Part shown: in pieces, positions 19,980 to 28,060 of the stretch
Numbering within the stretch: position 1 is the stretch's first letter
How the letters are laid out: each line of letters starts with the position of its first letter
NCBI GenBank assembly: GCA_964512225.1
Contig: CAZEKB010000014.1
Span: 16,452-80,451, forward strand
From: CAZEKB01 sp964512225
Lineage (GTDB): Bacteria > Myxococcota_A > UBA796 > UBA9615
Length of the DNA: 64,000 bases
Direction of reading: 5' to 3'
The notes under the pieces: generated by a model
What the model saw: only the letters and a program-made list of their open reading frames with translations
Database searches by the model: none
What the model was told of the DNA's origin: nothing
Program-made: the position numbers and the translations under genes

Positions 19980-21188
19980 GTGTCGGCTCGCCCCCAGCCC
20001 GGTTCGCCGCCCTTCCCGCGGGGCCCGGCCGCCCGCCGCTTCTGGTTGTTGGAGCAGGGGACCGTCCACCTGAACCACGGCGCGTTCGGCGCCACGCCGC
20101 GTCCCGTGCTCGAGGCGCAGGACCGGGTCCGGGTGGAGGCCGAGCGCCAGCCGCCGCGCTTCTTCCTGGTGGACGGCCCGGCGGCGATCCGCGTCGCCGC
20201 CGCCCGCCTCGCGGAGGTCCTTGGCGCCGAAGGAGCCGACGTCGCCCTCGTGGAGAACGCCACCTCCGGCGTGGGCTCGATCCTCGAGTCCGTCCCCCTC
20301 GACCCCGGCGACGAGGTCCTCGTCACCGACCACGCCTACCCCGCCGTCCGCAACGCCCTGGAGTTCCTCGCGCGCAGGCGCGGCGTCCGCCTCGTCACCG
20401 CGCGGGTCCCCTACCCGCTGGACGGCCCGGACGCCGTGGTGGAGGCCGTCGACGCCGCCTGGAGCCCGAAGACCCGCCTCGTGGTGCTCGATCACATCAC
20501 CAGCCAGACCGCCCTGGTCTTCCCGGTGGAGCCGATCGCGGCCCTGTGCCGGTCGCGAGGCGTCCCGCTCCTTGTGGACGGCGCCCACGCCCCGGGGATG
20601 CTGGAGCTCGACCTGCCCGGGACGGGCGCGGACTGGTACGTCGGCAACTGCCACAAGTGGTTGTGCGCCGCGAAGGGCACGGCGTTCGTATGGCGGAACC
20701 CCGCGTCGCCGCACCGCGACGTGCCGCTGCACCCCGCGGTCATCTCCCACAACCTGGACCTCCCCTTCCCCGCGGAGCACGACTGGGTGGGCACGCGCGA
20801 CCTGTCCAGCTGGCTCTCGCTCCCCGCGGCGCTCACCTTCCACGAGCGGATGGGCGGCCCCGCGCTGCGGCGGCGAAACCGGGAGCTCGCGCGCGAGGGA
20901 GCCGAGATCCTCGCGGACGCCTGGGGCGTCGAGCCGCCCGCGCCCGCCTCGATGTTCGGCTCCCTGACGATCGTCCCCATGCCCGGCCGCGCCGACGACG
21001 TGAGCATCCCCGCCGCCAACGCCGAGGCCGCGCGCATCCGCGACCGGCACCGCATCGAAGTCGCCGTCACGGGGTTCGCGGGGCGGCTGTGGTGCCGCCT
21101 GTCCGCCCAGGCCTACAACCACCGCGCCGAGTACGAGCAGCTGGCAGCCGCGATCGAGCCCGACCGCGTCGGGACGAGGCGGCCGTGA
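19980..21188 (+). CDS. Class V aminotransferase-fold PLP enzyme (isopenicillin N epimerase-like)
   Basis: A 402-residue fold-type I PLP enzyme. Seen are VHLNHGAFGATP near residue 22, typical of isopenicillin N epimerase/CefD-like members, ENATSGVGSIL for phosphate binding, VDGAHAPGML with the cofactor Asp and His, and NCHKWLCAAKGTAF with the Schiff-base Lys. The reaction could be epimerisation, desulfuration or transamination; the sequence does not decide. Its stop overlaps the CpaF start by four bases (GTGA), so it is translationally coupled to the Tad-like motor, an unusual partnership. No signal peptide is seen, so it should be cytoplasmic. GTG is the likely start because TAGATT lies six bases upstream. 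Confidence 0.85.
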   Translation: MSARPQPGSPPFPRGPAARRFWLLEQGTVHLNHGAFGATPRPVLEAQDRVRVEAERQPPRFFLVDGPAAIRVAAARLAEVLGAEGADVALVENATSGVGSILESVPLDPGDEVLVTDHAYPAVRNALEFLARRRGVRLVTARVPYPLDGPDAVVEAVDAAWSPKTRLVVLDHITSQTALVFPVEPIAALCRSRGVPLLVDGAHAPGMLELDLPGTGADWYVGNCHKWLCAAKGTAFVWRNPASPHRDVPLHPAVISHNLDLPFPAEHDWVGTRDLSSWLSLPAALTFHERMGGPALRRRNRELAREGAEILADAWGVEPPAPASMFGSLTIVPMPGRADDVSIPAANAEAARIRDRHRIEVAVTGFAGRLWCRLSAQAYNHRAEYEQLAAAIEPDRVGTRRP

Positions 21189-22480
21189 CGGGGGCGTACG
21201 AGGGCGCGCGCGCGAGGGCGGCGGCGGACGTGATGGAGGCGCTGCTCGAGCGCGTGGACTTCTCCCGGGTCGAGGAGGGCCACCGGGCCGAGGTGCGGCG
21301 CATGTGCCGGGAGACGCTGGCGGCGCGTCGGGGCACCGACGTGGCGGCGGCCCTCGGGGGCGACGAAGCGCTGGACGCGGTCGCCGTCGAGCTCGCCGAC
21401 GAGGCCTTCGCCTTCCGCCCCTTCTACGCCCTGCTGCAGGACGACGCGGTCGCCGACGTCCTGGTCAACGGACGCGACCGGGTCTACGTGGAGCGCGAGG
21501 GGCGACTCGCGGCCGTCGAGTTCGCCTTCCCGGACGAAGCCGCGGTCCTCCGCGTGGCCCGCTGGATGACGACGCGGATCGGCCGCCCCGTGTCCGACGC
21601 CCGGCCCATGGTCGACGCCCGCCTCCCCGACGGCTCGCGCATCAACGTCGTCATCCCGCCGCTGGCGATCGACGGGACGGTGCTGTCGATCCGGCGGTTC
21701 CGGCGGATGGGCCTCGACCTCGACGGCCTGGCCCGCTCCGGCAGCGTCCCTCCCCAGGTGCTGCCGCTGCTGCGGGCGGCCGTGGGGGCCCGCCTCAACG
21801 TCCTGGTCGCGGGGGGCACGGGCGCGGGCAAGACGACCTTCCTCAACGCCCTGAGCGCGTCGATCGGCGAGGGCGAGCGGGTCGTGACGATCGAGGACTC
21901 GGCGGAGCTGCAGCTCGCCCGCACGCACGTCGTCCGCCTGGAGACGAGGCCCTCGGGCGTCGACGGGACGGCGGAGGTGACCACGCGCGCGCTCGTGCGC
22001 AACGCCTTGCGGATGAGGCCGGACCGGATCCTGGTGGGCGAGGTCCGCGGCGCCGAAGCGATCGACATGCTCCAGGCCATGAACACCGGCCACGAAGGCT
22101 CGATGTCCACCGTCCACGCCAACTCGCCCCGGGACGCGCTGGCGCGCCTGGAGACGATGGTGGGGATGTCCGACGTGGCCCTCGACGAGCGCGCGGGCAA
22201 GGGCCAGATCGCCCGCTCGATCGACCTGGTGATCCAGCTGCGACGCCTCGCCGACGGTCGCCGCGTGGTGGAGACGATCACCGAGGTGGGGCGGCTGCAG
22301 GGCGACGTGATCACGCTGCAGGACATCGTCGTGCTGCACGTCCGCGGCATCGGGCCCGACGGGCGCGCCGCGGGGACCTTCCGCGCGACCGGGGTGCGGC
22401 CCGCCTTCGCCGATCGCATCGAGCGCGCGGGGCATCGTCTCGATCCGTCGATGTGGCGGTTCGAGCACGCGCTGGGCTGA
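21185..22480 (+). CDS. cpaF: CpaF/TadA-type secretion ATPase
   Basis: A 431-residue hexameric ATPase of the type II/IV secretion superfamily that powers Tad pilus assembly. Residues 75-200 form the N-terminal domain with VADVLVNGRDRVYVEREG and LPDGSRINVVIPPLA. The Walker A is AGGTGAGKTT at 209-218, followed by ERVVTIEDSAELQL (Asp box), LVRNALRMRPDRILVGEVRG (Walker B and sensor) and STVHANSP (His box). These are all CpaF hallmarks. Start is GTG overlapping the preceding stop; TadB follows after five bases. No FHA or CpaE receiver gene is nearby. Cytoplasmic face of the inner membrane. Confidence 0.93.
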   Translation: MTGAYEGARARAAADVMEALLERVDFSRVEEGHRAEVRRMCRETLAARRGTDVAAALGGDEALDAVAVELADEAFAFRPFYALLQDDAVADVLVNGRDRVYVEREGRLAAVEFAFPDEAAVLRVARWMTTRIGRPVSDARPMVDARLPDGSRINVVIPPLAIDGTVLSIRRFRRMGLDLDGLARSGSVPPQVLPLLRAAVGARLNVLVAGGTGAGKTTFLNALSASIGEGERVVTIEDSAELQLARTHVVRLETRPSGVDGTAEVTTRALVRNALRMRPDRILVGEVRGAEAIDMLQAMNTGHEGSMSTVHANSPRDALARLETMVGMSDVALDERAGKGQIARSIDLVIQLRRLADGRRVVETITEVGRLQGDVITLQDIVVLHVRGIGPDGRAAGTFRATGVRPAFADRIERAGHRLDPSMWRFEHALG

Positions 22481-22485
22481 GCGTC

Positions 22486-23418
22486 GTGGGATCCGTCGAC
22501 ACCGTGCTGCTGGTGGGGCTCTTCGTCGCCGCGCTCGCGGCGGGTCAGGCCGCGGTGTGGGCGAGCGGCGCGCGACGCGAGCAGGCGACCCGGGCGACGC
22601 CGTTCCACTGGGACGGTCGCCCCCCCGCGGCCGGGTCGCCGAAGCTCGCGGCCGTGCTGATCCGGGTCCCGGGGATGCGGGGGCTGCAGCAGCTCCAGGC
22701 CCAGGCCGGGAGCGAGCGCAGCGGCCTCTCCATCGTGGCTGCGTCGCTGCTCCTCGCCGTGTTCGTGGAGGTCGCCGTCATCGCGATCGGCGGGGACCCG
22801 ATCCTCGGGCTCGCGGCCGCCATCCCCGCCTCGGCGGTGCCCGTCGGCGGCCTGTACGTCGCCCGGGCGCTGCGGGCCAAGGCGGTGCTCGGCGAGCTCC
22901 CGGCCGCCATGCGATCGCTCTATCGACTTTCCGGCGCGGGGCACGGCTCGGCCGCGATCGTCGCCGAGGCGGCGAAGTCGGTGGGGGGCCCGCTCGGGAT
23001 CGAGCTGCGGCGAGCGTTCGAGGAGCAGCGCCGCGGGCGCCCCCTGGCCGAGGCCCTGCGCGCGATGGCGGACCGCGTGCCCGGCTGCGTCGACCTGCGG
23101 CTGCTCGTGACCACGATCGTCCTGGCGGAAGAGAGCGGCGCGGACCTGGGCGTGGCGGTGGCGAAGCTCGAGGACACCGTCTCGAAGCGCATCGCCCTCG
23201 ACCTCGAGCTGCGCGCCGAGACCGCCCGGGCGCGGCTCTCCGCGGGGGTCATCTCGGGCATGCCGTTCCTGGGCCTGCTCGGGATCTGGGTGCTCGAGCC
23301 GGACTGGGTCCGGGCGGGCTGGGCGGACCCCGCGGGGCGCGTGCTGCAGCAGGCCGCGGCCGCGCTCATCGCCGTGGGCCTCCTGCTGATCGTGCGCCTC
23401 CTGAGGCGACCGCGATGA
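22486..23418 (+). CDS. tadB: TadB-like inner-membrane platform protein
   Basis: A 310-residue type II secretion F-domain protein. A single N-terminal span (VDTVLLVGLFVAALAAGQAAVWA), then a pair of spans near residues 80-125 (LSIVAASLLLAVFVEVAVIAI and the following Ala-rich helix) lead into the cytoplasmic F domain (LPAAMRSLYRLSGAGHGSAAIVAEAAKSV, RPLAEALRAMADR, DLRLLVTTIVLAEESGADLG). Two hydrophobic segments close the C-terminus. TadB and TadC form the membrane platform on which CpaF works. It starts with GTG five bases after CpaF and overlaps TadC by four bases (ATGA), so stoichiometric translation is likely. Confidence 0.88.
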   Translation: MGSVDTVLLVGLFVAALAAGQAAVWASGARREQATRATPFHWDGRPPAAGSPKLAAVLIRVPGMRGLQQLQAQAGSERSGLSIVAASLLLAVFVEVAVIAIGGDPILGLAAAIPASAVPVGGLYVARALRAKAVLGELPAAMRSLYRLSGAGHGSAAIVAEAAKSVGGPLGIELRRAFEEQRRGRPLAEALRAMADRVPGCVDLRLLVTTIVLAEESGADLGVAVAKLEDTVSKRIALDLELRAETARARLSAGVISGMPFLGLLGIWVLEPDWVRAGWADPAGRVLQQAAAALIAVGLLLIVRLLRRPR

Positions 23419-24284
23419 CCCTCGACGGCACCTGGCTGGGGCTCCTCGCCCTTCTCCTCGCGGCCAGCGCGGTGGGCCTGTTCGCCGCCGCGCTGGCGAC
23501 CCCCGGCAGTCGCCGACGGCCGCCGCCCGGGGCGGGACTGGAGGAGGAGACGGAGCCCTTCGGCGCCCCCCGCCCGCGGCCCGAGTCGCCCCTGCAGCGT
23601 CGCATGGCCTCGGCCGGGCTCGAGGGGAGCGGCGACGCCGCGTGGTTCTTCGTCCTCCAGATCGGCCTCGCGCTGCTTCTCCCGCTCGGGCTGCTCGCGG
23701 CGATCGGATCCCTCGCCCTCCCCCCGCTCGGACGGAACCTGTTCGCCATCGGGGCGGCGCTTCTGGGGTTCGGCCTGCCCCGGTGGGTGCTGGGGGCCCG
23801 CATCGAGGCTCGGCGCGCGCGCATGCGGCGATCGCTGCCGGACCTCGTGGACCTCGTGGTCGCCTGCCTGGAGGGAGGGCTGGGGCTGCAGGCGGCGCTG
23901 CGGCGCGCGGTGGGTGAGCTGGACGACGCGGCCCCCGCGCTCTGCCGCGAGCTCACGATGCTCGTGGACGCGTGGGCCCTCGGCGGGGACAAGTCGCTGC
24001 CCGTGGACGCGCTGCTGAGGCGGACGGGGGTGACCGAGCTCGGCGAGCTGGGACGCTCTCTGGAGGAGGCGCAACGCAGCCACTCCGACGTCACCGAGAC
24101 TCTGCGGCGGTTCGCCGAGCAGCAGCGGATGGCCGACGCGGCGCGCGTGCGGACGTGGGCCAAGCGGACGCCGATCCACGTCGCGTTCGTTCAGGCGCTG
24201 TTCATGCTGCCGTCCGCGGCGGCGATCCTGGTGGGCCCGGCCCTCATCCGCGCGATGAAGTCCCTGGCCGCGCTGATCGGCTGA
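23415..24284 (+). CDS. tadC: TadC-like inner-membrane platform protein
   Basis: A 289-residue T2SSF-domain protein paralogous to TadB. An N-terminal span (LGLLALLLAASAVGLFAAALA) is followed by a Pro/Arg-rich linker, two spans (FFVLQIGLALLLPLGLLAAIG and NLFAIGAALLGFGLPRWVLGA), and a cytoplasmic F domain with RRSLPDLVDLVVACLEGGLGLQAALRR, ELGELGRSLEEAQRSHSDV and VRTWAKRTPIHVAFVQALFM, the usual TadC order. The last helix ends the protein. It is the end of the aminotransferase-cpaF-tadB-tadC unit; no prepilin, prepilin peptidase, secretin or TadD gene follows within the window. Confidence 0.88.
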   Translation: MTLDGTWLGLLALLLAASAVGLFAAALATPGSRRRPPPGAGLEEETEPFGAPRPRPESPLQRRMASAGLEGSGDAAWFFVLQIGLALLLPLGLLAAIGSLALPPLGRNLFAIGAALLGFGLPRWVLGARIEARRARMRRSLPDLVDLVVACLEGGLGLQAALRRAVGELDDAAPALCRELTMLVDAWALGGDKSLPVDALLRRTGVTELGELGRSLEEAQRSHSDVTETLRRFAEQQRMADAARVRTWAKRTPIHVAFVQALFMLPSAAAILVGPALIRAMKSLAALIG

Positions 24285-24297
24285 TCGCGCCGGGGGC

Positions 24298-24325
24298 TTG
24301 CCGCGCCCGCCCGGGAGCGGATAAT
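24298..24325 (+). promoter_or_regulatory. Putative promoter of the acidic TPR protein, leaderless geometry
   Basis: TTGCCG (24298-24303) and GATAAT (24320-24325) are 16 bases apart. GATAAT ends only six bases before the ATG at 24332 and there is no Shine-Dalgarno, so the message would start at or next to the ATG. Confidence 0.4.
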
Positions 24326-24331
24326 GCACGG

Positions 24332-25549
24332 ATGACGCACGACGACGAAGGCTCGACCGGGGAGGTCGAGACGACGCACGACGGTGCAGAGGAGGCACCC
24401 GCGATGGCCGCCAACGACCCGACCGAACTGCCCGAAGACGAGACCCCCGAGCCGGAAGCGGCGGAGGAGGCCGTCGAAGAGGCCGAAGAGGACGACGAAG
24501 CCGAGGCCGAGGAGGACGCCCCGGAGGAGGACGCCGACGGCGACGACGAGTCGGACGAAGACGACGAGGAGGACGACGAAGAGGAGGAGGAAGCCGAGGC
24601 GGAGGAGCCGGAGCCCGAAGCCGAGGCGGCGCCGGAGCCCGAACCGGAGCCCGAACCGGAGCCCGAGGCCGAAGCCGAAGCCGAGGCGGAGCCCGAAGCG
24701 GAGCCCGAGCCCGAAGCGGAGCCCGAGCCCGCCCCGACCCCGGTGCGCCCCACTCCGGTGGCCGCCGCGGCGAGCGATTCGCGGAGCACCGACCCCGGTC
24801 GTCCGGCGGTTCCCCGCCCCACGCCGTCGGACTTCGGCCTCGATCCCCTGTCTTCGCTGCCGATCATCGTCGCTGCGATCGTGATCCTGTTCGCGGGCTA
24901 CCAGTGGCTCGCAGGCGACGACGAGCCCGAGACCGCCCCCGCGGGCGAGGTCGCGTCGAGCGCCCCCGCCGATGCCCCCGCCGATCCTCCGGCCGACGCC
25001 GGCGCGCCGGCCGATGCCCCCGCCGACCCCCCCGCCGACGCCGGCGCTCCGGCCGACGCCCCCGCCGGCGCCCCCCCCGCGGCCCCCCCCGCGCGGGGCG
25101 CCGAGGCCACGCCCGCCGAGGCGCCCGCCACCGTCGGGGCCGCCGCGGCGATCGACGTCGCGGCGATCACCCCGTACGAGGGTGCCGCCCTGCCGCCGCC
25201 GGACAAGCCGGTGAACCAGGACGCGGAGGCCGCCGCCGCCAAGGCGGCCGAAGCCTTCGAAGCCGGCCGCTATCCGGAGGCCCGCACCGAGGTGGAGCAG
25301 GCCATCGCGAAGTCGCCCGGTTCGGCGCGCTACGAGAGCCTCCGCGCTCGGGTCCTGCACGCTCAGGGCGACAGCGCGGCGGCGCTGACCCAGCTCGACG
25401 AGGCGGTCCAGCACGCGCCCAAGGACGCCGAGCTCTACCGCCAGCGGGCGAGCGTCCAGGTGTCCCTCGGGCGCAGCGCCGAGGCCCGACGCGACATGGC
25501 CGCGTACCAGCGGCTCCGGGACGGCACGTCTCCGTCGTCGCCTCCGTAG
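24332..25549 (+). CDS. Glu-rich membrane protein with C-terminal TPR domain
   Basis: 405 residues in four clear parts. Residues 1-135 are extremely acidic (long Asp/Glu runs, then Glu-Pro/Glu-Ala repeats) and probably disordered in the cytoplasm. Residues 176-191 form one membrane span (LPIIVAAIVILFAGYQ). Residues 200-280 are an Ala/Pro/Asp linker with a 14-residue repeat. Residues about 295-395 hold tetratricopeptide-like helices (AAEAFEAGRYPEARTEVEQA, LRARVLHAQGDSAAALTQLD, LYRQRASVQVSLGRSAEARR). The topology resembles periplasmic TPR scaffolds on an acidic cytoplasmic tail. Function is unknown. It lies 47 bases after tadC with its own putative promoter, so it may or may not belong with the Tad motor. 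Confidence 0.7.
   Translation: MTHDDEGSTGEVETTHDGAEEAPAMAANDPTELPEDETPEPEAAEEAVEEAEEDDEAEAEEDAPEEDADGDDESDEDDEEDDEEEEEAEAEEPEPEAEAAPEPEPEPEPEPEAEAEAEAEPEAEPEPEAEPEPAPTPVRPTPVAAAASDSRSTDPGRPAVPRPTPSDFGLDPLSSLPIIVAAIVILFAGYQWLAGDDEPETAPAGEVASSAPADAPADPPADAGAPADAPADPPADAGAPADAPAGAPPAAPPARGAEATPAEAPATVGAAAAIDVAAITPYEGAALPPPDKPVNQDAEAAAAKAAEAFEAGRYPEARTEVEQAIAKSPGSARYESLRARVLHAQGDSAAALTQLDEAVQHAPKDAELYRQRASVQVSLGRSAEARRDMAAYQRLRDGTSPSSPP
24968..25063 (+). repeat. Tandem 42-bp repeat encoding an Ala/Pro/Asp linker
   Basis: Two full copies and a partial third of a 42-bp unit encode ADAPADPPADAGAP twice in frame. Wobble differences between copies show they have drifted. The repeat forms the periplasmic linker of the TPR protein. 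Confidence 0.7.
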
Positions 25550-25563
25550 CCGACCGGCGCTCC

Positions 25564-26343
25564 ATGACCTTCGAGATCATCCGGCTGCCGGTGTGGGTGG
25601 ACAACTACGCCTACCTGCTGCTCGCGGACGACGGCGACGCCGCGGTCGTGGACTCCCCGGAGGCGGGGCCGGTGCTCGAGGAGCTCGCCCGGAGGGGGCG
25701 TCGGCTCACCCACATCTTCAACACGCACCATCACTTCGACCACGTCGGCAGCAACGCCGCCCTGCTCGAGGCGTTCGACGACGTGGCCGTCTTCGGCGGC
25801 CGCTACGACCGGGAGCACGAACGCATCCCGGGCCAGACGCGGGTCCTCGTCGACGGCGAGACGTTCGCGTGGGGGGGCGAGACCTGCACCGTCCGCGAGG
25901 TCCCCGGGCACACGCTCGGGCACATCCTCTACACCTGGTCCAACGGGGCCGCGTTCGTGGGCGACACCCTGTTCGTCGGCGGCTGCGGGCGCCTGTTCGA
26001 GGGCACCGCGGAGCAGCTGGACCGCGCGCTCAACGACGTCATCGCCGCGCTTCCCCCGGCGACGCGCCTGTACTGCGCCCACGAGTACACCCAGTCGAAC
26101 CTGAAGTTCGCGCTGCACGTGGACCCGGACAACGCCGCCCTGATCGCCTACGCCGAAGAGGTGGACCGCAAGCGCGGCGCGGGAGCGGCCACGGTGCCGT
26201 CCGTGCTCGCCGACGAGCTCGAGATCAACCCGTTCCTGCGCTGCGACACCCCCGCGATCCGCGCGGCCGTCGGCATGGCCGCGGCCTCCCGACACGAGGT
26301 CCTCGGGGCCCTGCGCTCCATGAAGGACGGGTTCCGGGGGTGA
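25564..26343 (+). CDS. gloB: Hydroxyacylglutathione hydrolase-like metallo-beta-lactamase (glyoxalase II)
   Basis: A 259-residue MBL-fold hydrolase. The binuclear metal motif THHHFDH lies at 54-60, with the remaining ligands in PGHTLGH, GDTLF and CAHEYT. The C-terminal helical part contains NPFLRC and ends in RSMKDGF, typical of glyoxalase II, which hydrolyses S-lactoylglutathione. Length matches GloB of about 255. It starts 14 bases after the TPR gene and its stop overlaps the next gene's GTG (GTGA), so it begins a coupled run of envelope genes, an odd setting for a cytosolic detoxification enzyme. No signal peptide is seen. Confidence 0.88.
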   Translation: MTFEIIRLPVWVDNYAYLLLADDGDAAVVDSPEAGPVLEELARRGRRLTHIFNTHHHFDHVGSNAALLEAFDDVAVFGGRYDREHERIPGQTRVLVDGETFAWGGETCTVREVPGHTLGHILYTWSNGAAFVGDTLFVGGCGRLFEGTAEQLDRALNDVIAALPPATRLYCAHEYTQSNLKFALHVDPDNAALIAYAEEVDRKRGAGAATVPSVLADELEINPFLRCDTPAIRAAVGMAAASRHEVLGALRSMKDGFRG

Positions 26344-27101
26344 GACTCTCGCTCCCGCTCGCGGCGCTCGCCGCCGTCGCGCTCGCGCTGACCGGGTGCT
26401 CCGTCGCGCACACCGCCCGGCCGCTGGGCAAGGGTCGTCAGGCCGTGCACGTGTCCGTCGGGGGACCGATCGCCGGCGTCGGCGACTCGAGGACCCCCAT
26501 CCCCCTGGTCACGGCGACCTACAAGTACGGCGTCACCGACCGCCTCGACGTGTACGCGGGGTGGCACGTCCTCGAGACGTTCCTCAACAACGGCAACTTC
26601 TACTTCGACCTCGGCGCGTCGTACTACTTCCTGGACCAGAAGGGGCCGCTTCCGGGGGTGTCGGGGGCGTTCACGCTGTCGCCGCTCATCAACCGCGAGT
26701 CCGGGTGGGCCTCGTTCGACCTGCAGGCCACGTTCTCCTGGGCGTTCGGTCCCCGCGAGCGCCACCTCGTATACGCGGGCTTCCACAACTACTTCACCCC
26801 CATGGTGGGGAGCCCCACCTCGGTGAAGGCGCCCTTTACGTTCACGCCGTACCTCGGCGCGCAGGTGCGGATCGGCAAGGACCGGCGCCTGGGCATCGGG
26901 GGCGAGATCAAGTGGCACCGACCGTGGGTGGACACCGACCCGTCCGTCCTGGGCTACGTGGGCCCGGGCAAGCACGGCGCGATCGCGTTCGTGGGCGGCA
27001 TCAGCGTGTACATCGGCAAAGACACGAAACCGGCCGCGGAGTACTCTCCAGCGCCGGACGAAGAGCCGGCCCCCGCCGCCGACCCCGAGGAGGGCCCATG
27101 A
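26340..27101 (+). CDS. Lipoprotein with predicted beta-barrel-like strands, unknown function
   Basis: A 253-residue lipoprotein: GTG start, signal peptide, lipobox LTGC with Cys20. The body is a succession of short amphipathic strands with aromatic residues at their ends (LVTATYKYGVTDRLDVYAGW, FYFDLGASYYFLDQ, SFDLQATFSWAF, HLVYAGFHNYF, LGIGGEIKWHRPW, IAFVGGISVYIG), which suggests an outer-membrane beta structure. The C-terminal 25 residues are an acidic Pro/Ala tail. I do not recognise the family. The stop overlaps the following ATG (ATGA), coupling it to the alpha/beta-hydrolase lipoprotein. Confidence 0.65.
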   Translation: MRLSLPLAALAAVALALTGCSVAHTARPLGKGRQAVHVSVGGPIAGVGDSRTPIPLVTATYKYGVTDRLDVYAGWHVLETFLNNGNFYFDLGASYYFLDQKGPLPGVSGAFTLSPLINRESGWASFDLQATFSWAFGPRERHLVYAGFHNYFTPMVGSPTSVKAPFTFTPYLGAQVRIGKDRRLGIGGEIKWHRPWVDTDPSVLGYVGPGKHGAIAFVGGISVYIGKDTKPAAEYSPAPDEEPAPAADPEEGP

Positions 27102-28057
27102 ATCGCGCTCTCCTGATCGCCCTCGTCCTCGCCTCCACGGGGTGCATCTCCCTCGAGTCGCTCTGGTACAACCCCGTCGCCCTGGACGAGTACGAGGCGT
27201 GGCAGTCCGAGGACAGCGCCATCCCCCAGGACCGCGTGGAGTGGCTCACGGTCGAGTCCGAGCCGGTCGGCGACGAGACGGAGACGACCACCCTGCACGG
27301 CGTGTGGCTCAAGCAGTGCCTCGGGGTCGCGGATACGAGCTGCGTGCCCACGTCGTTCCCCTGGCGCCAGCGCCAGACGGTCCTGTACTTCCACGGCAAC
27401 GGCAGCCACATCGACGTCTACTGGGACCGGCTCGAGATCCTGTTCCGGCTCGGCTACACCCTCTTCGCGATCGACTACCGGGGCTACGGACGCTCGGAGG
27501 GCGAGCCGAGCGAGGCCGGGCTCTACGCCGACGCCCGAGCGGCCTTCGACCACGTGGTCCGGCGCGTGGCGGTGGAGCGCGACCCGGACGTGGACCTGTC
27601 CGATCCGCCGTCGGCCAACGCGCTCGACATCCTCTTCTACGGCTACTCCCTCGGCTCGCTCGCCGCGGTGGACCTCGCGACCCGGGAGAGCGCGGCGTCG
27701 GTCGTGCTCGAGGCCGCCAACGCCGGATCGCAGCCGTTCCTCGACGACGGGATCGCCCTCGGGCTCGACAGCTCCGTGTTCATGGACACATCCTTCGACA
27801 ACCTCGGCAAGATCGAGTTCGTGCTGTCCCCCAAGCTCTTCATGCACGGCACCGAGGACGACTTCGTGCGCTACGAGTTCGCCCAGCAGCTGTTCGACGC
27901 GGCCCGCGACCCCAAGGTCCTGTACACGGTCGACGGCGCCGTGCACGGCAACGTCCCCTGCCCCGAGCGCGAGGGCGAGGACCCCTGCACGGCGAACGAC
28001 GCCTACAAGGACACCGTGGGCGACTTCCTCGACGAATTCGTGGGCGGACCGGAGTAG
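27098..28057 (+). CDS. Alpha/beta-hydrolase lipoprotein
   Basis: A 319-residue protein with lipobox ASTGC (Cys16). The hydrolase core has the oxyanion strand TVLYFHGNGSHID near 94-106, the strand LFAIDYRGYGRSEG, the nucleophile elbow FYGYSLGS with Ser184, the acid region LFMHGTEDDFV and a C-terminal His in VDGAVHGN. This arrangement matches the BAAT/serine-aminopeptidase-like S9 or YfhR-type family. Esterase or peptidase activity at the envelope is likely; the substrate is unknown. Three bases separate it from the coiled-coil gene. Paired Cys near residues 74/82 and 303/310 might form disulphides, consistent with export. Confidence 0.8.
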   Translation: MNRALLIALVLASTGCISLESLWYNPVALDEYEAWQSEDSAIPQDRVEWLTVESEPVGDETETTTLHGVWLKQCLGVADTSCVPTSFPWRQRQTVLYFHGNGSHIDVYWDRLEILFRLGYTLFAIDYRGYGRSEGEPSEAGLYADARAAFDHVVRRVAVERDPDVDLSDPPSANALDILFYGYSLGSLAAVDLATRESAASVVLEAANAGSQPFLDDGIALGLDSSVFMDTSFDNLGKIEFVLSPKLFMHGTEDDFVRYEFAQQLFDAARDPKVLYTVDGAVHGNVPCPEREGEDPCTANDAYKDTVGDFLDEFVGGPE

Positions 28058-28060
28058 CGC

